NCBI RefSeq assembly: GCF_019834675.1
Contig: NZ_JABUBU010000018.1
Coordinates: 1 to 64,000 of the forward strand
DNA: 64,000 bases
Reading direction: 5' to 3'
Source of the DNA: Rhodococcoides corynebacterioides
GTDB lineage: Bacteria > Actinomycetota > Actinomycetes > Mycobacteriales > Mycobacteriaceae
The translations under genes were made by a program, and so were the position numbers. The notes under the pieces are model-generated. The model was not told the origin of the DNA and searched no databases. It saw only the letters and a list, made by a program, of their open reading frames with translations. Positions 16,007 through 24,497 of the stretch are shown here, piece after piece (the stretch's first letter is position 1; each line of letters opens with the position of its first letter).

Positions 16007-17029
16007 ATGACGGACGCGCCCCGCACGATCGAGGACTTCGTGCGGGCGTTGCCGACGGTGGAGTTGCACGTCCACCTCGAGGGGTCGATGTGGCCGAGCA
16101 CGGCCAAGGCTCTGGCGGACCGGCACGACATTCCCGAGATCCCCCGCACCGAGGAGGATCTGCGGCGCTGGTTCACCTTTCGCGACTTCGCGCACTTCAT
16201 CGAGGTGTACCTGACGTCGATCGGGGTGCTGCGGGACGCCGAGGACTTCGCCCGTCTGGCGTACGACAGCCTCATCGCGCTCGCGACCCACGGCGTGCCC
16301 TACACCGAGATGCACGTGAGCCTGTTCGGCCACCTCATGCGCGGCGTGGACGCGGCCGCGGTGTTCGAGGGCCTCGAGGAGGGACGACGACGCGCGGAGG
16401 CCGAGTCCGGCATCGTCGCGCGGTGGATCCCGGACTTTCCCGGCGACTTCGGCGTGGACGCGGCCGAGCGCACGTTGGACGCGGTGCTCGCGCACCGCAC
16501 CGACTCCGTCGTCGGCTTCGGTATCGGCGGCGTCGAGGTTCCGCGGGCGGCGTTTCGCGACGTCTTCGCCCGCGCCCGTGCGCACGGCCTGCACTCGATT
16601 CCCCACGCCGGCGAGACGGGCGGGCCGGAGCAGGTGTGGTCGGCGCTGCACGATCTCGGGGCCGAGCGCATCGGGCACGGCATCGCCGCGGCCGCCGATC
16701 CCGCCCTCATGGCGTATCTGGCCGAGCGAGACATCGCGGTCGACGTGTCGCCGACGTCGAACCTCTGCACGCGGGTGGTCGCGCGGCTCGAGGACCACCC
16801 GCTGCCGTTGCTGGTGGAGGCGGGTGTCCCGGTGACGATCAACAGCGACGATCCGTCGATGTTCGGCACCGACCTCACCCGGGAGTACCTCGCCGCCCAT
16901 GCGCTGGGACTCGACGCGGAGGCGCTGCGGGCCGCCGCCCGCACGGCCGTGGACGCGTCGTTCGCCGATGCGGCCACCCGCGACCGCATTCGTGCCGACA
17001 TCACGGCCGTCCCCGCACCCGTTGTGTGA
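16007..17029 (+). CDS. add: Adenosine deaminase
   Basis: A 340-residue TIM-barrel metallo-deaminase. The zinc and catalytic motifs are in order: HVHLEG (His21, His23), PHAGET near residue 200 with the catalytic Glu, GHG before the SPTSN motif, and SDDPSMFGT near residue 283 with the metal-binding Asp. It converts adenosine to inosine in purine salvage. The length is standard. The start lies 3 bases after the aminotransferase stop, indicating co-transcription. Confidence 0.92.
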   Translation: MTDAPRTIEDFVRALPTVELHVHLEGSMWPSTAKALADRHDIPEIPRTEEDLRRWFTFRDFAHFIEVYLTSIGVLRDAEDFARLAYDSLIALATHGVPYTEMHVSLFGHLMRGVDAAAVFEGLEEGRRRAEAESGIVARWIPDFPGDFGVDAAERTLDAVLAHRTDSVVGFGIGGVEVPRAAFRDVFARARAHGLHSIPHAGETGGPEQVWSALHDLGAERIGHGIAAAADPALMAYLAERDIAVDVSPTSNLCTRVVARLEDHPLPLLVEAGVPVTINSDDPSMFGTDLTREYLAAHALGLDAEALRAAARTAVDASFADAATRDRIRADITAVPAPVV

Positions 17030-17040
17030 CACATCACAAC
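17021..17040 (+). promoter_or_regulatory. CRP/GlxR-like palindrome
   Basis: GTTGTG-N8-CACAAC spans the end of the deaminase gene. It fits the TGTG-N8-CACA core of cAMP-receptor-type sites, with one position off the full TGTGA-N6-TCACA consensus. It lies about 215 bases upstream of the YibE/F gene. Confidence 0.4.
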
Positions 17041-17167
17041 GCGCGGCGAATTCTTTGCACCCCCGTGACGATTGATGTCGGACCGCAGGGGTAGATTGTG
17101 GAGCGAGTCCTTCGGGATTCCGAAAGCGCCGCTCGGCCCCCCACCCCCCCGGCGGGTCGCACGGTTC

Positions 17168-17204
17168 GGTGGCGGGAGACACCCCCCCCTGCTCTCCCGC
17201 CACC
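17168..17204 (+). terminator. Candidate terminator hairpin upstream of the YibE/F gene
   Basis: A perfect 11-bp stem (17168-17178 with 17194-17204) around a C-rich loop, followed by TGCTTTCG. It lies 139 bases after the deaminase stop, in a stretch with unusual runs of C. Confidence 0.5.
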
Positions 17205-17252
17205 TGCTTTCGTCCGCACGTCGGCCGACCGATCACCAGTAGGCTCCCCCCG

Positions 17253-18533
17253 GTGAGCCACGATCACTTCTCCGGCCCGGCCCCCATCGGGCGCACCGCC
17301 GCTCGGGTCGTCATCGGACTGCTCACCGTCATCGGACTCGCCGCCGTCGTCGGCATGATCCTGCTGTGGCCGAGCGGACGTGAGGTCGCCGTCCCCGCCC
17401 CGTTCCAGAGTTCCACCGGCGGCGCCGTGAGCACCGAGTACGGCACCGTGGTGTCCCAGGACATCGGCCCGTGCGGCAGCCCGTCGAACGGCCGCGTGTT
17501 CGCCGGCTCCCCCACCCCGCCGACGGTGTCCGGCTTCGAGTGCCGCCGCAGCATCGTCACCATCGACACCGGCACCAACGAGGGCACCCGCACGCTGCTC
17601 GAGATCACGCCCGGCCCGGGCACCCCGGATCTGCGGGTCGGCGAGGAGATCCGCCTGGTCCGCGGTACCGACGACACCGGCACCGCGATCTACGCCTTCG
17701 ACGACTACTCGCGCACCCTGCCGCTCGCCCTGGTCGCCGCGATCTTCGCCGTCGTCATCTGCGTCGTCGCACGCTGGCGCGGACTGCGCGCGCTGATCGG
17801 TCTGGGCGTCGCGCTGGGCGTGCTCGTCGTCTTCGTCCTGCCGGCCATCCTCGACGGGCAGTCGGCCATCCTCGTCGCCCTCGTCGGCGGCACCGTCATC
17901 CTGTACGGGGTGCTGTACCTGGCGCACGGACCGAATCTGCGGACGTCGTCGGCGCTGCTCGGCACCGTCGTCTCGATGGGCATCGCCGCCGTCCTGTCCG
18001 AGGGCGCGATCCGTCTGACGTCGGTCACCGGGTTGTCGGAGGAGCAGAACACCGACGTCCAGGCGTACCTCGACCACGTCTCGATCACCGGATTGCTGTT
18101 GGCGGGCTTCATCATCGGGTCGCTGGGCGTGCTGAACGACGTCACGATCACCCAGGCGTCCGCGGCGTTCGAGCTGGCCTCGCTCGATCCCGACGCGTCC
18201 CGGCGGTCGATCTTCGCCTCCGCGATGCGGGTGGGCCGCGACCACATCGCAAGCACCGTCTACACCCTGGTGCTCGCGTACGCGGGCGGCGCGCTGCCGC
18301 TGCTCCTGCTGTTCTCGGTGGCCGGACGGTCGATTCACGACGTCATCACCGGCGACGCGGTGGCCATCGAGATCGTCCGATCGTGCGTCGGCGGTACCGC
18401 GTTGGCGCTGTCGGTCCCGCTGACCACGGCCATCGCCGTGGTGCTCGCCCGGCCGCCGCGCCGGGCCGGGAGCGGCGTGCCGGGCCGCGCGCCGGGAGCC
18501 AAGCGGACGACGGGCCGTCACGCGGCCGAGTGA
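17253..18533 (+). CDS. YibE/F-like multi-spanning membrane protein
   Basis: A 426-residue protein. One membrane helix near the N-terminus (about 12-35) is followed by an extracytoplasmic domain of about 110 residues. At least six further helices start about residue 150 (LPLALVAAIFAVVICVVARW). The cytoplasmic DPDASRRSIFASAMRVGRDHI and AYAGGALPLLLLF motifs typify the YibE/F family, a membrane family without a proven substrate. GTG 17253 was chosen because it places a short cytoplasmic N-terminus before the first helix; the frame is open further upstream through C-rich DNA that does not look coding. Confidence 0.8.
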   Translation: MSHDHFSGPAPIGRTAARVVIGLLTVIGLAAVVGMILLWPSGREVAVPAPFQSSTGGAVSTEYGTVVSQDIGPCGSPSNGRVFAGSPTPPTVSGFECRRSIVTIDTGTNEGTRTLLEITPGPGTPDLRVGEEIRLVRGTDDTGTAIYAFDDYSRTLPLALVAAIFAVVICVVARWRGLRALIGLGVALGVLVVFVLPAILDGQSAILVALVGGTVILYGVLYLAHGPNLRTSSALLGTVVSMGIAAVLSEGAIRLTSVTGLSEEQNTDVQAYLDHVSITGLLLAGFIIGSLGVLNDVTITQASAAFELASLDPDASRRSIFASAMRVGRDHIASTVYTLVLAYAGGALPLLLLFSVAGRSIHDVITGDAVAIEIVRSCVGGTALALSVPLTTAIAVVLARPPRRAGSGVPGRAPGAKRTTGRHAAE

Positions 18534-18571
18534 GCGGTGTGGTATCCGTCTCGTGGTTCGCCATAGGGACC

Positions 18572-18597
18572 GAAACAAACTCGTGTATTGTTTCCCG
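18572..18597 (+). promoter_or_regulatory. Near-palindromic element upstream of the first carrier protein
   Basis: GAAACAA-N9-TTGTTTC is a perfect inverted repeat, followed by CCCG. A similar element, with the shared core ACTCGT-R-TAT, precedes the second carrier-protein gene at 39406-39430. It could be an operator, or a -35/-10 pair of an extracytoplasmic-function sigma factor (GAAAC ... GTT). The carrier-protein ATG is 67 bases downstream. Confidence 0.55.
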
Positions 18598-18663
18598 AGG
18601 GTTTGGGGACCCTGCGCGACGGATTCCGTCCGCAGAAACCATCGACACGTGAAGGACCGACGC

Positions 18664-18921
18664 ATGAGCACTACCGCCGCACTGGACGTCGACCGTATCC
18701 GGCAGATCCTCGCCACCCACGGCAAGCTCCCGGTGGCGGTCGACGCCGTGGCCGACGACGACGATCTGTACGACGCCGGTCTCACCTCGCACGCCAGCGT
18801 GAACGTCATGATCGCCCTCGAGGACGAGTTCGACGTGGAGTTCCCCGACGAGCTGCTGCAGAAGGCCACGTTCTCCTCCATCACCGCCATCGCCGACGCG
18901 CTCGCGACGCTGGAGCAGTAG
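18664..18921 (+). CDS. Acyl carrier protein associated with an amino acid ligase
   Basis: An 85-residue acidic four-helix carrier protein. The phosphopantetheine site lies in DAGLTSHASV, with Ser42 in the position of the DSL serine of fatty-acid ACPs; the flanking Thr and His are unusual. The C-terminal FPDELLQKATFSSI region matches ACPs that work with amino acid:[carrier protein] ligases. The ATG follows a GAAGGA site. It is the first gene of a three-gene operon; the next gene starts 4 bases after its stop. A close paralogue lies in the exopolysaccharide locus at 39584-39916. Expected role: to carry an aminoacyl group as a thioester. Confidence 0.88.
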   Translation: MSTTAALDVDRIRQILATHGKLPVAVDAVADDDDLYDAGLTSHASVNVMIALEDEFDVEFPDELLQKATFSSITAIADALATLEQ

Positions 18922-18925
18922 GCCC

Positions 18926-20098
18926 GTGACCACCCTCGAACGCCCCACTCACGCGCTGTCCGTCGAGGACGTCGTCGCCGTCGCCGCGGAGCACGCCGAC
19001 GCCGTCGACCGTGACGCCCGCTTCCCTGCGGAGTCCGTCGCGGCGATGCGCTCCGCCGGCCTGCTGTCCGCGTCGATCCCGGCCTCGCTGGGCGGCGGCG
19101 GTTACTCGCTGACCGACCTCGCGCGGGTCGCCCGCGCTCTCGGCGGCGCCTGCGCCTCGACCGCCATGATCTTCGCGATGCACCACACGCAGGTGCTGAG
19201 CCTGTCGCGCCACGGGCTGACCTCGCCCGCCCTCGCCGACCTGCTGCGTCGCATCGTCAGCGAGCAGTTGTTGGTCGCGTCGGCCACCACCGAGATCAAC
19301 ATCGGCGGCGACGTCCGCACCAGCGGCTGCGCCGTGGAGTACGACGGTGACCGGTACCGGCTCACCAAGAACGCGCCCGTGATCTCCTACGGCGAGTACG
19401 CCGACGTCGTACTGGTCACCGCGCGCCGCTCCGTCGACAGTGCCCCCAGCGATCAGGTGCTCGTGGCCGCGCTGCGGGAGGACCTGACGCTGGAGAAGAC
19501 CGGCACCTGGGACACCATGGGCTTCCGCGGCACCTGCAGCCCCGGCTTCATGCTGCACGCGACGGGATCGGCGGAGCACGTGGTCCCCGCGCCCTACGCC
19601 GACATCTCGGCGCAGTCGATGCTGCCGTCGGCTCACGTCCTGTGGGGCGGCGCGTGGACGGGCATCGCCGACGCCGCCGTGCGCAAAGCTCGGACGTCGG
19701 TGCAGAAGGCCGCCCGCAAGACGCCGGGCGTCACGCCGCCCGCGGCGGCCCGCCTGGCCGAGCTCATGGTGGTACACCAGCAGTTGCACGACACCGTGCA
19801 CACGGCGGCGACCACCTTCGACGCGCACGCCGACGACGCCCGGTTCCTGGGCTCCATCGGGTTCGCGCTGTCGATCAACTCGGTCAAGGTCACCGCGTCG
19901 AACCTGCTCATCGACATCGTGGCCCGCGCGCTGCTCATCTGCGGCATCGCCGGCTACCGGGAGGACAGTGACCTGCGGATGAGCCGTCACCTCCGCGACT
20001 CGCACGGCTCGGCCATCATGGTCAGCAACGAGCGCATCCTGGCCCACAACGCCCAGCTCACGCTGGTGCACAAGGGCGTGCCGGGCGGGGGGCTGTGA
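18926..20098 (+). CDS. Acyl-CoA-dehydrogenase-like flavoprotein
   Basis: A 390-residue protein with the acyl-CoA dehydrogenase fold: an N-terminal helical domain, a middle beta domain (about 115-210, with the TGTWDTMGFRGTCSPGF motif) and a C-terminal helical domain. The C-terminal end (ICGIAGYREDSDLRMSRHLRDSHGSAIM) resembles family members acting on carrier-bound or non-CoA substrates. The usual YEG catalytic-glutamate motif is not seen. It begins at GTG 18926, between the carrier protein and the ligase, so oxidation of an aminoacyl-S-carrier protein is the natural hypothesis, comparable to prolyl-carrier dehydrogenases of pyrrole pathways. A flavin oxygenase is the alternative. Confidence 0.85.
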   Translation: MTTLERPTHALSVEDVVAVAAEHADAVDRDARFPAESVAAMRSAGLLSASIPASLGGGGYSLTDLARVARALGGACASTAMIFAMHHTQVLSLSRHGLTSPALADLLRRIVSEQLLVASATTEINIGGDVRTSGCAVEYDGDRYRLTKNAPVISYGEYADVVLVTARRSVDSAPSDQVLVAALREDLTLEKTGTWDTMGFRGTCSPGFMLHATGSAEHVVPAPYADISAQSMLPSAHVLWGGAWTGIADAAVRKARTSVQKAARKTPGVTPPAAARLAELMVVHQQLHDTVHTAATTFDAHADDARFLGSIGFALSINSVKVTASNLLIDIVARALLICGIAGYREDSDLRMSRHLRDSHGSAIMVSNERILAHNAQLTLVHKGVPGGGL

Positions 20099-20099
20099 C

Positions 20100-21047
20100 A
20101 TGACCTCCACCCTCGACCGCGAGACCGCACTGTCCGATCTCGATCTCGCCCGCGCGGAGTTCCGCGACCGGCTGGTCGACGCCGGCTTGCTGGTGCGCAG
20201 CTCGCTCGACGGCCTCTACGGACGTTCCGGGGTGTTCGAGGACGTCATCGACGTCATCGACACCGCCGTCCGCGCCGCCGGACGCGCAGCCCACGGCAGC
20301 TCCGCGCAGCGCTTCCGGTTCCCGCCCGTCTTCCCCCGCGAGTCCTTCGAGAAGACGGACTACATCGCGTCGTTCCCCAACCTCACCGGAGCCATCACCA
20401 CGTTCTCCGGCGACAACCGCGCGCACGCGGAGTTGCTGGCGGCGCGCTCGGCCGGGGAGGACTGGGATCACTTCCTGGACTCCGCCGGCACCATGCTGGT
20501 GTCCGCGGCATGCCACCCGGCGTACTCCATGCTCACCGGTGATCTCCCCGCCGGCGGCACCACGTTGGACGTCTACGGCTACTGCTTCCGGCACGAGCCC
20601 GCGGTGGACCCGGCACGCATGCAGGCGTTCCGGATGCACGAGTTCGTCCAGGTCGGCACCCCCGATCAGGCCGTGGAACACCGGGAGTCGTGGATCGAGC
20701 GGGGACAGGCCGTCCTCGAGCAGCTCGGTCTCGACGCCTCACCGGTGATCGCCAACGATCCGTTCTTCGGTCGCGCAGGCCGCATGCTGGCGGCGAACCA
20801 GCGCAACGAGAACCTCAAGACCGAGCTGGTGGTGCGGCTCTACGGCGACCTCGACGAGGGCACGGCCGTGGTGTCCTGCAACTGCCACCGTGAGCACTTC
20901 GGCCACACCTTCGACATCCGCACCGCGGAGGGCGGGGAAGCCCACAGTGCCTGCGTCGGGTTCGGCATGGAGCGCATCGCGCTGGCCATGTTCCGCACCC
21001 ACGGGCTCGACGTCACCCGGTGGCCGGAGGCCCTCAGGCCGGCTTGA
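20100..21047 (+). CDS. Amino acid:[carrier protein] ligase (class II synthetase-like)
   Basis: A 315-residue homologue of the catalytic core of atypical seryl-tRNA synthetases, without the tRNA-binding arm. Class II motif 2 is FRHEP (163-167) and motif 3 is GFGMERIALAMF (Glu291, Arg292). Cys138 (AACHPAY), Glu181 (MHEFVQVG) and Cys285 (SACVGFG) match the three zinc ligands of characterised amino acid:[carrier protein] ligases. Such enzymes activate small amino acids, typically glycine or alanine, and load them on carrier-protein phosphopantetheine. The neighbouring carrier protein is the obvious partner. The start is 1 base after the flavoprotein stop. The end overlaps the convergent GH2 gene by 14 bases. 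Confidence 0.92.
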   Translation: MTSTLDRETALSDLDLARAEFRDRLVDAGLLVRSSLDGLYGRSGVFEDVIDVIDTAVRAAGRAAHGSSAQRFRFPPVFPRESFEKTDYIASFPNLTGAITTFSGDNRAHAELLAARSAGEDWDHFLDSAGTMLVSAACHPAYSMLTGDLPAGGTTLDVYGYCFRHEPAVDPARMQAFRMHEFVQVGTPDQAVEHRESWIERGQAVLEQLGLDASPVIANDPFFGRAGRMLAANQRNENLKTELVVRLYGDLDEGTAVVSCNCHREHFGHTFDIRTAEGGEAHSACVGFGMERIALAMFRTHGLDVTRWPEALRPA

Positions 21048-23436
21048 TCGCCGCTCGCGTCAGACTGTTGATCGCCCGGACGTGCCCCCGCGGTGCGGAG
21101 GCACGTCCGGTCGGCACCAGCGTCACGGTGTGCGGAACACCGGGCGCCAGGTGGAACCAGTTGTCGGACGGCCGGAAACCGTCGACGTCGACGCACACGT
21201 GCTGTGCGGCCGACTCGGCCGTGATCTCCAGCCGCCACGCGCCGTCCTCGGACGGCTCCACCGCGGCGGACAGCCCCACCGAGTTCTGCACGGGCAGGGC
21301 TGGTGCGCCCACCAGCGTGACCGAGCGTGCGAGAGTGCGTCCGTCCTGCACCAGATTCACCACCACCGCGTCCGCCACCGGCGGACCGAAGCGATGCGCG
21401 TGCGTCGCGTCGGTGAAGCGGCCCAGGATCGCGTCGACCGACGTGCCGGCACTGCCGTGCCCGGGCAGGTCCACCGGCCACGTCCCGTCGGCCACCACCG
21501 TGCCCGTGCGCCCCACCGCGCGGACCTCCACCGCGGCGCGCAACGGATCGGGCCCGTCGTGGACGACGTGCACGGTGAGCCCGTCCATCCCCTCGTCGGA
21601 CACCAGCACGGTGGTGGGCGCGTGCACTCGGCGCAGCACGTACCAGGGGGCCTTCACTCCCCCGTCGGAGTCGATGAACCCCCAACCCGCGCCGGGCATG
21701 AGATCCCGCAGCGTGAGCACCAGCGCCCCGCCGCACTCGGAATCCGGGCGGCGCCAGTGCCCCAGCACCGCCGCCGTGGCCTCGCAGACGGCGGCCCGTC
21801 CGTAGTCGAGGTACCGCTCCGGATCGTCGCGGCGCACCAGCGACGGCTCGACGCCGAACAGGGTGCGTACGTAGTGATCCCGCACGTCCTCGAAGTCCCA
21901 CGACGATCCCCGGTCGCGCGGCACCGCGGCCTTCCACCGGGGATCGTGCCCGGCGGGGTGGGCGGAGCCGAAGTGCGTGTCCACCGCGCGTCGCTCGGGC
22001 GGAATCGCGAAGGCGAGCGACTCGGCCGCGAAGCGCACCCCGGCCGTCCGGACGTCGGACAGCGGCCGGAGGTAGCCGCCCACCCCGAACCAGTGCGCGA
22101 CGCCCGCGCGCCCGTGCGTGGGCAGGTCCCCACCGGACGGTGACGACGGGACGTACGCCAGATCGGGATACGACGACGCCAGCAGGTCGGGTATCACCGT
22201 GTCCAGCAGGGGGATACGGGCATCGTCGGCGGCGAGACCCAGCATGGTCGGCTGCTGGTAGGTCTCGCTCCCCCCGCTGACGACGACGGTGGCGGGCCCG
22301 GACGACGCCAGGGCCGCATGGATCTCGGCGACAACCTGCGCGGCGTGGTCGTCGTCGTCCGGCGGGTCGACGGTGGCGAGCATGACGTCCTGCCAGACCA
22401 TGACGCCGCGCTCGGCGCACCGCGCGTGGAATTCCGGCGTCTCGTACAGCATGGTGCCGGTCAGTCGAATCAGGTTGGTGCCGGACGCGATCGCGTCGTC
22501 CAGTGTGGCCTCGAGGGCGGCGGAGTCGGTGCGCAGCGAGACGGGGTCCAGCGGGACCCAGCAGCCGCCGCGCGCGTGGACGACAATGCCGTTGACGCGC
22601 AATGCCTCTCCGGCGCGGGGCGGGTCGAACTCGACGGAGCGGAACCCCACGCGCGTCGTGACGCGGGTACCGGCGGACTCCACGGTGACGTCGTGCAGCA
22701 CGGGCCGACCGTGGGTGTGGGGCCACCAACGCTCGCGCTCCCCGACCTCGACCACGGCGTCGACCGCGCCGGACGGGTTCACGGCCACCGGGTAGCGGTC
22801 GCCCCCGATCGCGACGGTCACGTCGGCCTCCGCGTGGCCGGTCACGTGAATCTCGCAGCGGCCGTCCACCACACGACCCCGGACGTGCAGGCGGGGAGTC
22901 GCCGGGACCAAGTGCACGTCGCGGACGATGCCCACCGGAACCGGCGCACCGGCGAACACCGGCGCCCGTCCCAGCATCGTCGTCCGCACCCAGCGCAACC
23001 CCTGCTGCGCGATCATCGACGAGCGCCACCGCCCGCGCGGACGCCGGCGCAGGGACGGGGTGAGCGCTCGACAGCATACCGCCACCGACACCGTGCGGCC
23101 GGCGAACTCGCGGAGATCGACGACGACGGGGACGAACATCGAGGTGCTCGACGCCCGCCGCTCACCGTCCACCAGAACCTCCGCGACGGTGGCGACGGAG
23201 TCGAACTCCAGCCGCGTCGCCTCCGCGGTCACGGTCAGCGTGGTCTCGAACCACCAGTCGGCGCCGTCGAGGTCGTCGGCCGCGGGAACCGGGTGGCCGG
23301 CGTCGCGCAGGGCCTCGGCGACCGTCCCCGGCACGCGCGCCGGGTATCGCACCACTTCGGGGCCGGGCGGCACGTCGACCGCGCCGGCGTCCGTCCGGCA
23401 GACGGTCCACTCCGCCGCGACGAGCCCGGTGGTCAC
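21034..23436 (-). CDS. Glycoside hydrolase family 2 protein, beta-mannosidase-like
   Basis: An 800-residue protein with the GH2 order: a sugar-binding beta domain (about 30-180, with WWFETTLTVTAEATRLEFD), an immunoglobulin-like domain, a TIM barrel (about 280-560) and C-terminal beta domains. The acid/base position is SGGSETYQQPTMLG (Glu391), where classic mannosidases have GNNE. The nucleophile position is FAAESLAFAIPP (Glu472). There is no signal peptide, so a cytoplasmic site is expected. GTG 23436 overlaps the DUF1839 stop (GTGA). Its link to the ligase cluster suggests action on a glycoside made or trimmed there. Confidence 0.83.
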   Translation of the reverse strand: MTTGLVAAEWTVCRTDAGAVDVPPGPEVVRYPARVPGTVAEALRDAGHPVPAADDLDGADWWFETTLTVTAEATRLEFDSVATVAEVLVDGERRASSTSMFVPVVVDLREFAGRTVSVAVCCRALTPSLRRRPRGRWRSSMIAQQGLRWVRTTMLGRAPVFAGAPVPVGIVRDVHLVPATPRLHVRGRVVDGRCEIHVTGHAEADVTVAIGGDRYPVAVNPSGAVDAVVEVGERERWWPHTHGRPVLHDVTVESAGTRVTTRVGFRSVEFDPPRAGEALRVNGIVVHARGGCWVPLDPVSLRTDSAALEATLDDAIASGTNLIRLTGTMLYETPEFHARCAERGVMVWQDVMLATVDPPDDDDHAAQVVAEIHAALASSGPATVVVSGGSETYQQPTMLGLAADDARIPLLDTVIPDLLASSYPDLAYVPSSPSGGDLPTHGRAGVAHWFGVGGYLRPLSDVRTAGVRFAAESLAFAIPPERRAVDTHFGSAHPAGHDPRWKAAVPRDRGSSWDFEDVRDHYVRTLFGVEPSLVRRDDPERYLDYGRAAVCEATAAVLGHWRRPDSECGGALVLTLRDLMPGAGWGFIDSDGGVKAPWYVLRRVHAPTTVLVSDEGMDGLTVHVVHDGPDPLRAAVEVRAVGRTGTVVADGTWPVDLPGHGSAGTSVDAILGRFTDATHAHRFGPPVADAVVVNLVQDGRTLARSVTLVGAPALPVQNSVGLSAAVEPSEDGAWRLEITAESAAQHVCVDVDGFRPSDNWFHLAPGVPHTVTLVPTGRASAPRGHVRAINSLTRAAIKPA

Positions 23437-24413
23437 AGCGCGGCGCGCAGCGTGTCGACGGCCTGCTGCCACTGTGCGGCCATGGCGTCCAACGGCTCTC
23501 GCGGGTCGACGGCGCGGCCACGCGCCGCGCGGGCCATGCGGAACTGCACCGACTTCGCGCCCGTCGCCACGGCCCGGAACGGCTCCGCCGCGGCGCCGGC
23601 GCCGTGGACGCCACGACCCTCGAGGTACGTCGCCACATCGGCCGCGAGTTCCGCGGTGGCCCCGCACTGCCGCAGGGTGCCGAAGGACCAGAGATGGAAC
23701 GCGTCGGGACCGGCCTCGCGGATCCACTCCACGTCGTCGACCACCCGCTGCGCCAGCCCCGCCACCGGGTTGTCCGTCCCGGCGCGTCGGAGGTGCGTGC
23801 GGGCGACGTCGAGATCGCGATCGTCCTCGGTGGGATCGGTGCGAATCTCCCCGTCCTCGGCGGTGATCCGCTCGAGGTACGGCGGAAGGGCGACGGCCCC
23901 GTCCGGGACGGCGAGGCCGAGCACCCCGTCGAAGTCGTCACCGGACAGGTGGAACAGCCCGGCGTTGTGGAAGTAGTCCATCTCGCGCGCCGCCCGGTCG
24001 ATGCGGGTGGGCACCACGGTGGTCTTGGTGTGCTGCAGCCGATACGAGACGCCCGCGGTGTCCGGCAGATGGAAGGCGTCCACCTCCACCGTGCTGGCCA
24101 CCCCGTCCTCGATGTTCTCGATCAGGTGCTCCGCGAACGGCTTCCACACGTTCATCTCGTTCACCTCGATGCCGTGCAGCCGCCGCAGGTCCTCCGGCTG
24201 GTACTTCACGAAGTCCCACTGGCGACCGTCGAAACCCGCGCCGAGGACGAACGACGCCGCCGGGACGGGATCGACGTCCGACGCGTGCAGCACCTCGATC
24301 CACAGATCGACGTAGCAGTTGGTCTCCGACCAGATGCGGTCCGTCGTGTGCACGGCGTGCGGTCGGTACGTCCGCGGGTCGAGACCGGCCAGGAGGGGGG
24401 TCGTGGTGTGCAC
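23433..24413 (-). CDS. DUF1839 family protein
   Basis: A 326-residue protein of unknown fold. Features include ETNCYVDLWIEVLH near the N-terminus, GFDGRQWDFVKYQPEDLRRL, and a Trp/Phe-rich C-terminal half with LWSFGTLRQCGA. DUF1839 genes recur beside amino acid:[carrier protein] ligase genes in other bacteria, as here. GTG 24413 was chosen because GAGG lies 7 bases upstream; a longer form from GTG 24449 adds 12 polar residues and cannot be excluded. Its stop overlaps the GH2 start. A transferase that takes the carrier-bound group is a guess only. Confidence 0.8.
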   Translation of the reverse strand: MHTTTPLLAGLDPRTYRPHAVHTTDRIWSETNCYVDLWIEVLHASDVDPVPAASFVLGAGFDGRQWDFVKYQPEDLRRLHGIEVNEMNVWKPFAEHLIENIEDGVASTVEVDAFHLPDTAGVSYRLQHTKTTVVPTRIDRAAREMDYFHNAGLFHLSGDDFDGVLGLAVPDGAVALPPYLERITAEDGEIRTDPTEDDRDLDVARTHLRRAGTDNPVAGLAQRVVDDVEWIREAGPDAFHLWSFGTLRQCGATAELAADVATYLEGRGVHGAGAAAEPFRAVATGAKSVQFRMARAARGRAVDPREPLDAMAAQWQQAVDTLRAAL

Positions 24414-24462
24414 CGTCTGTCCTCGTTCCTCTGTCGTGTCCCCCGACACTCGTCGTTCGGCA

Positions 24463-24490
24463 TGCGCGGTTCGGCTTGCGCGGTTCGGCT
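24463..24490. repeat. Two tandem 14-bp direct repeats
   Basis: The 14-mer TGCGCGGTTCGGCT occurs twice head to tail (24463-24476 and 24477-24490), between the stop of the Hsp70-like gene and the DUF1839 start. It may be a regulatory element of the DUF1839-GH2 pair or simple slippage. Confidence 0.5.
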
Positions 24491-24497
24491 GTGAGCC

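Noticed and set aside
14060..17236. A 1058-codon open frame on the minus strand, and others such as 5929-8025 minus
   Set aside because: They lie opposite well-supported genes (coiled-coil protein, aminotransferase, deaminase, Fe-S reductase), have Arg/His/Gly-rich sequences without motifs, and arise from the high GC content.
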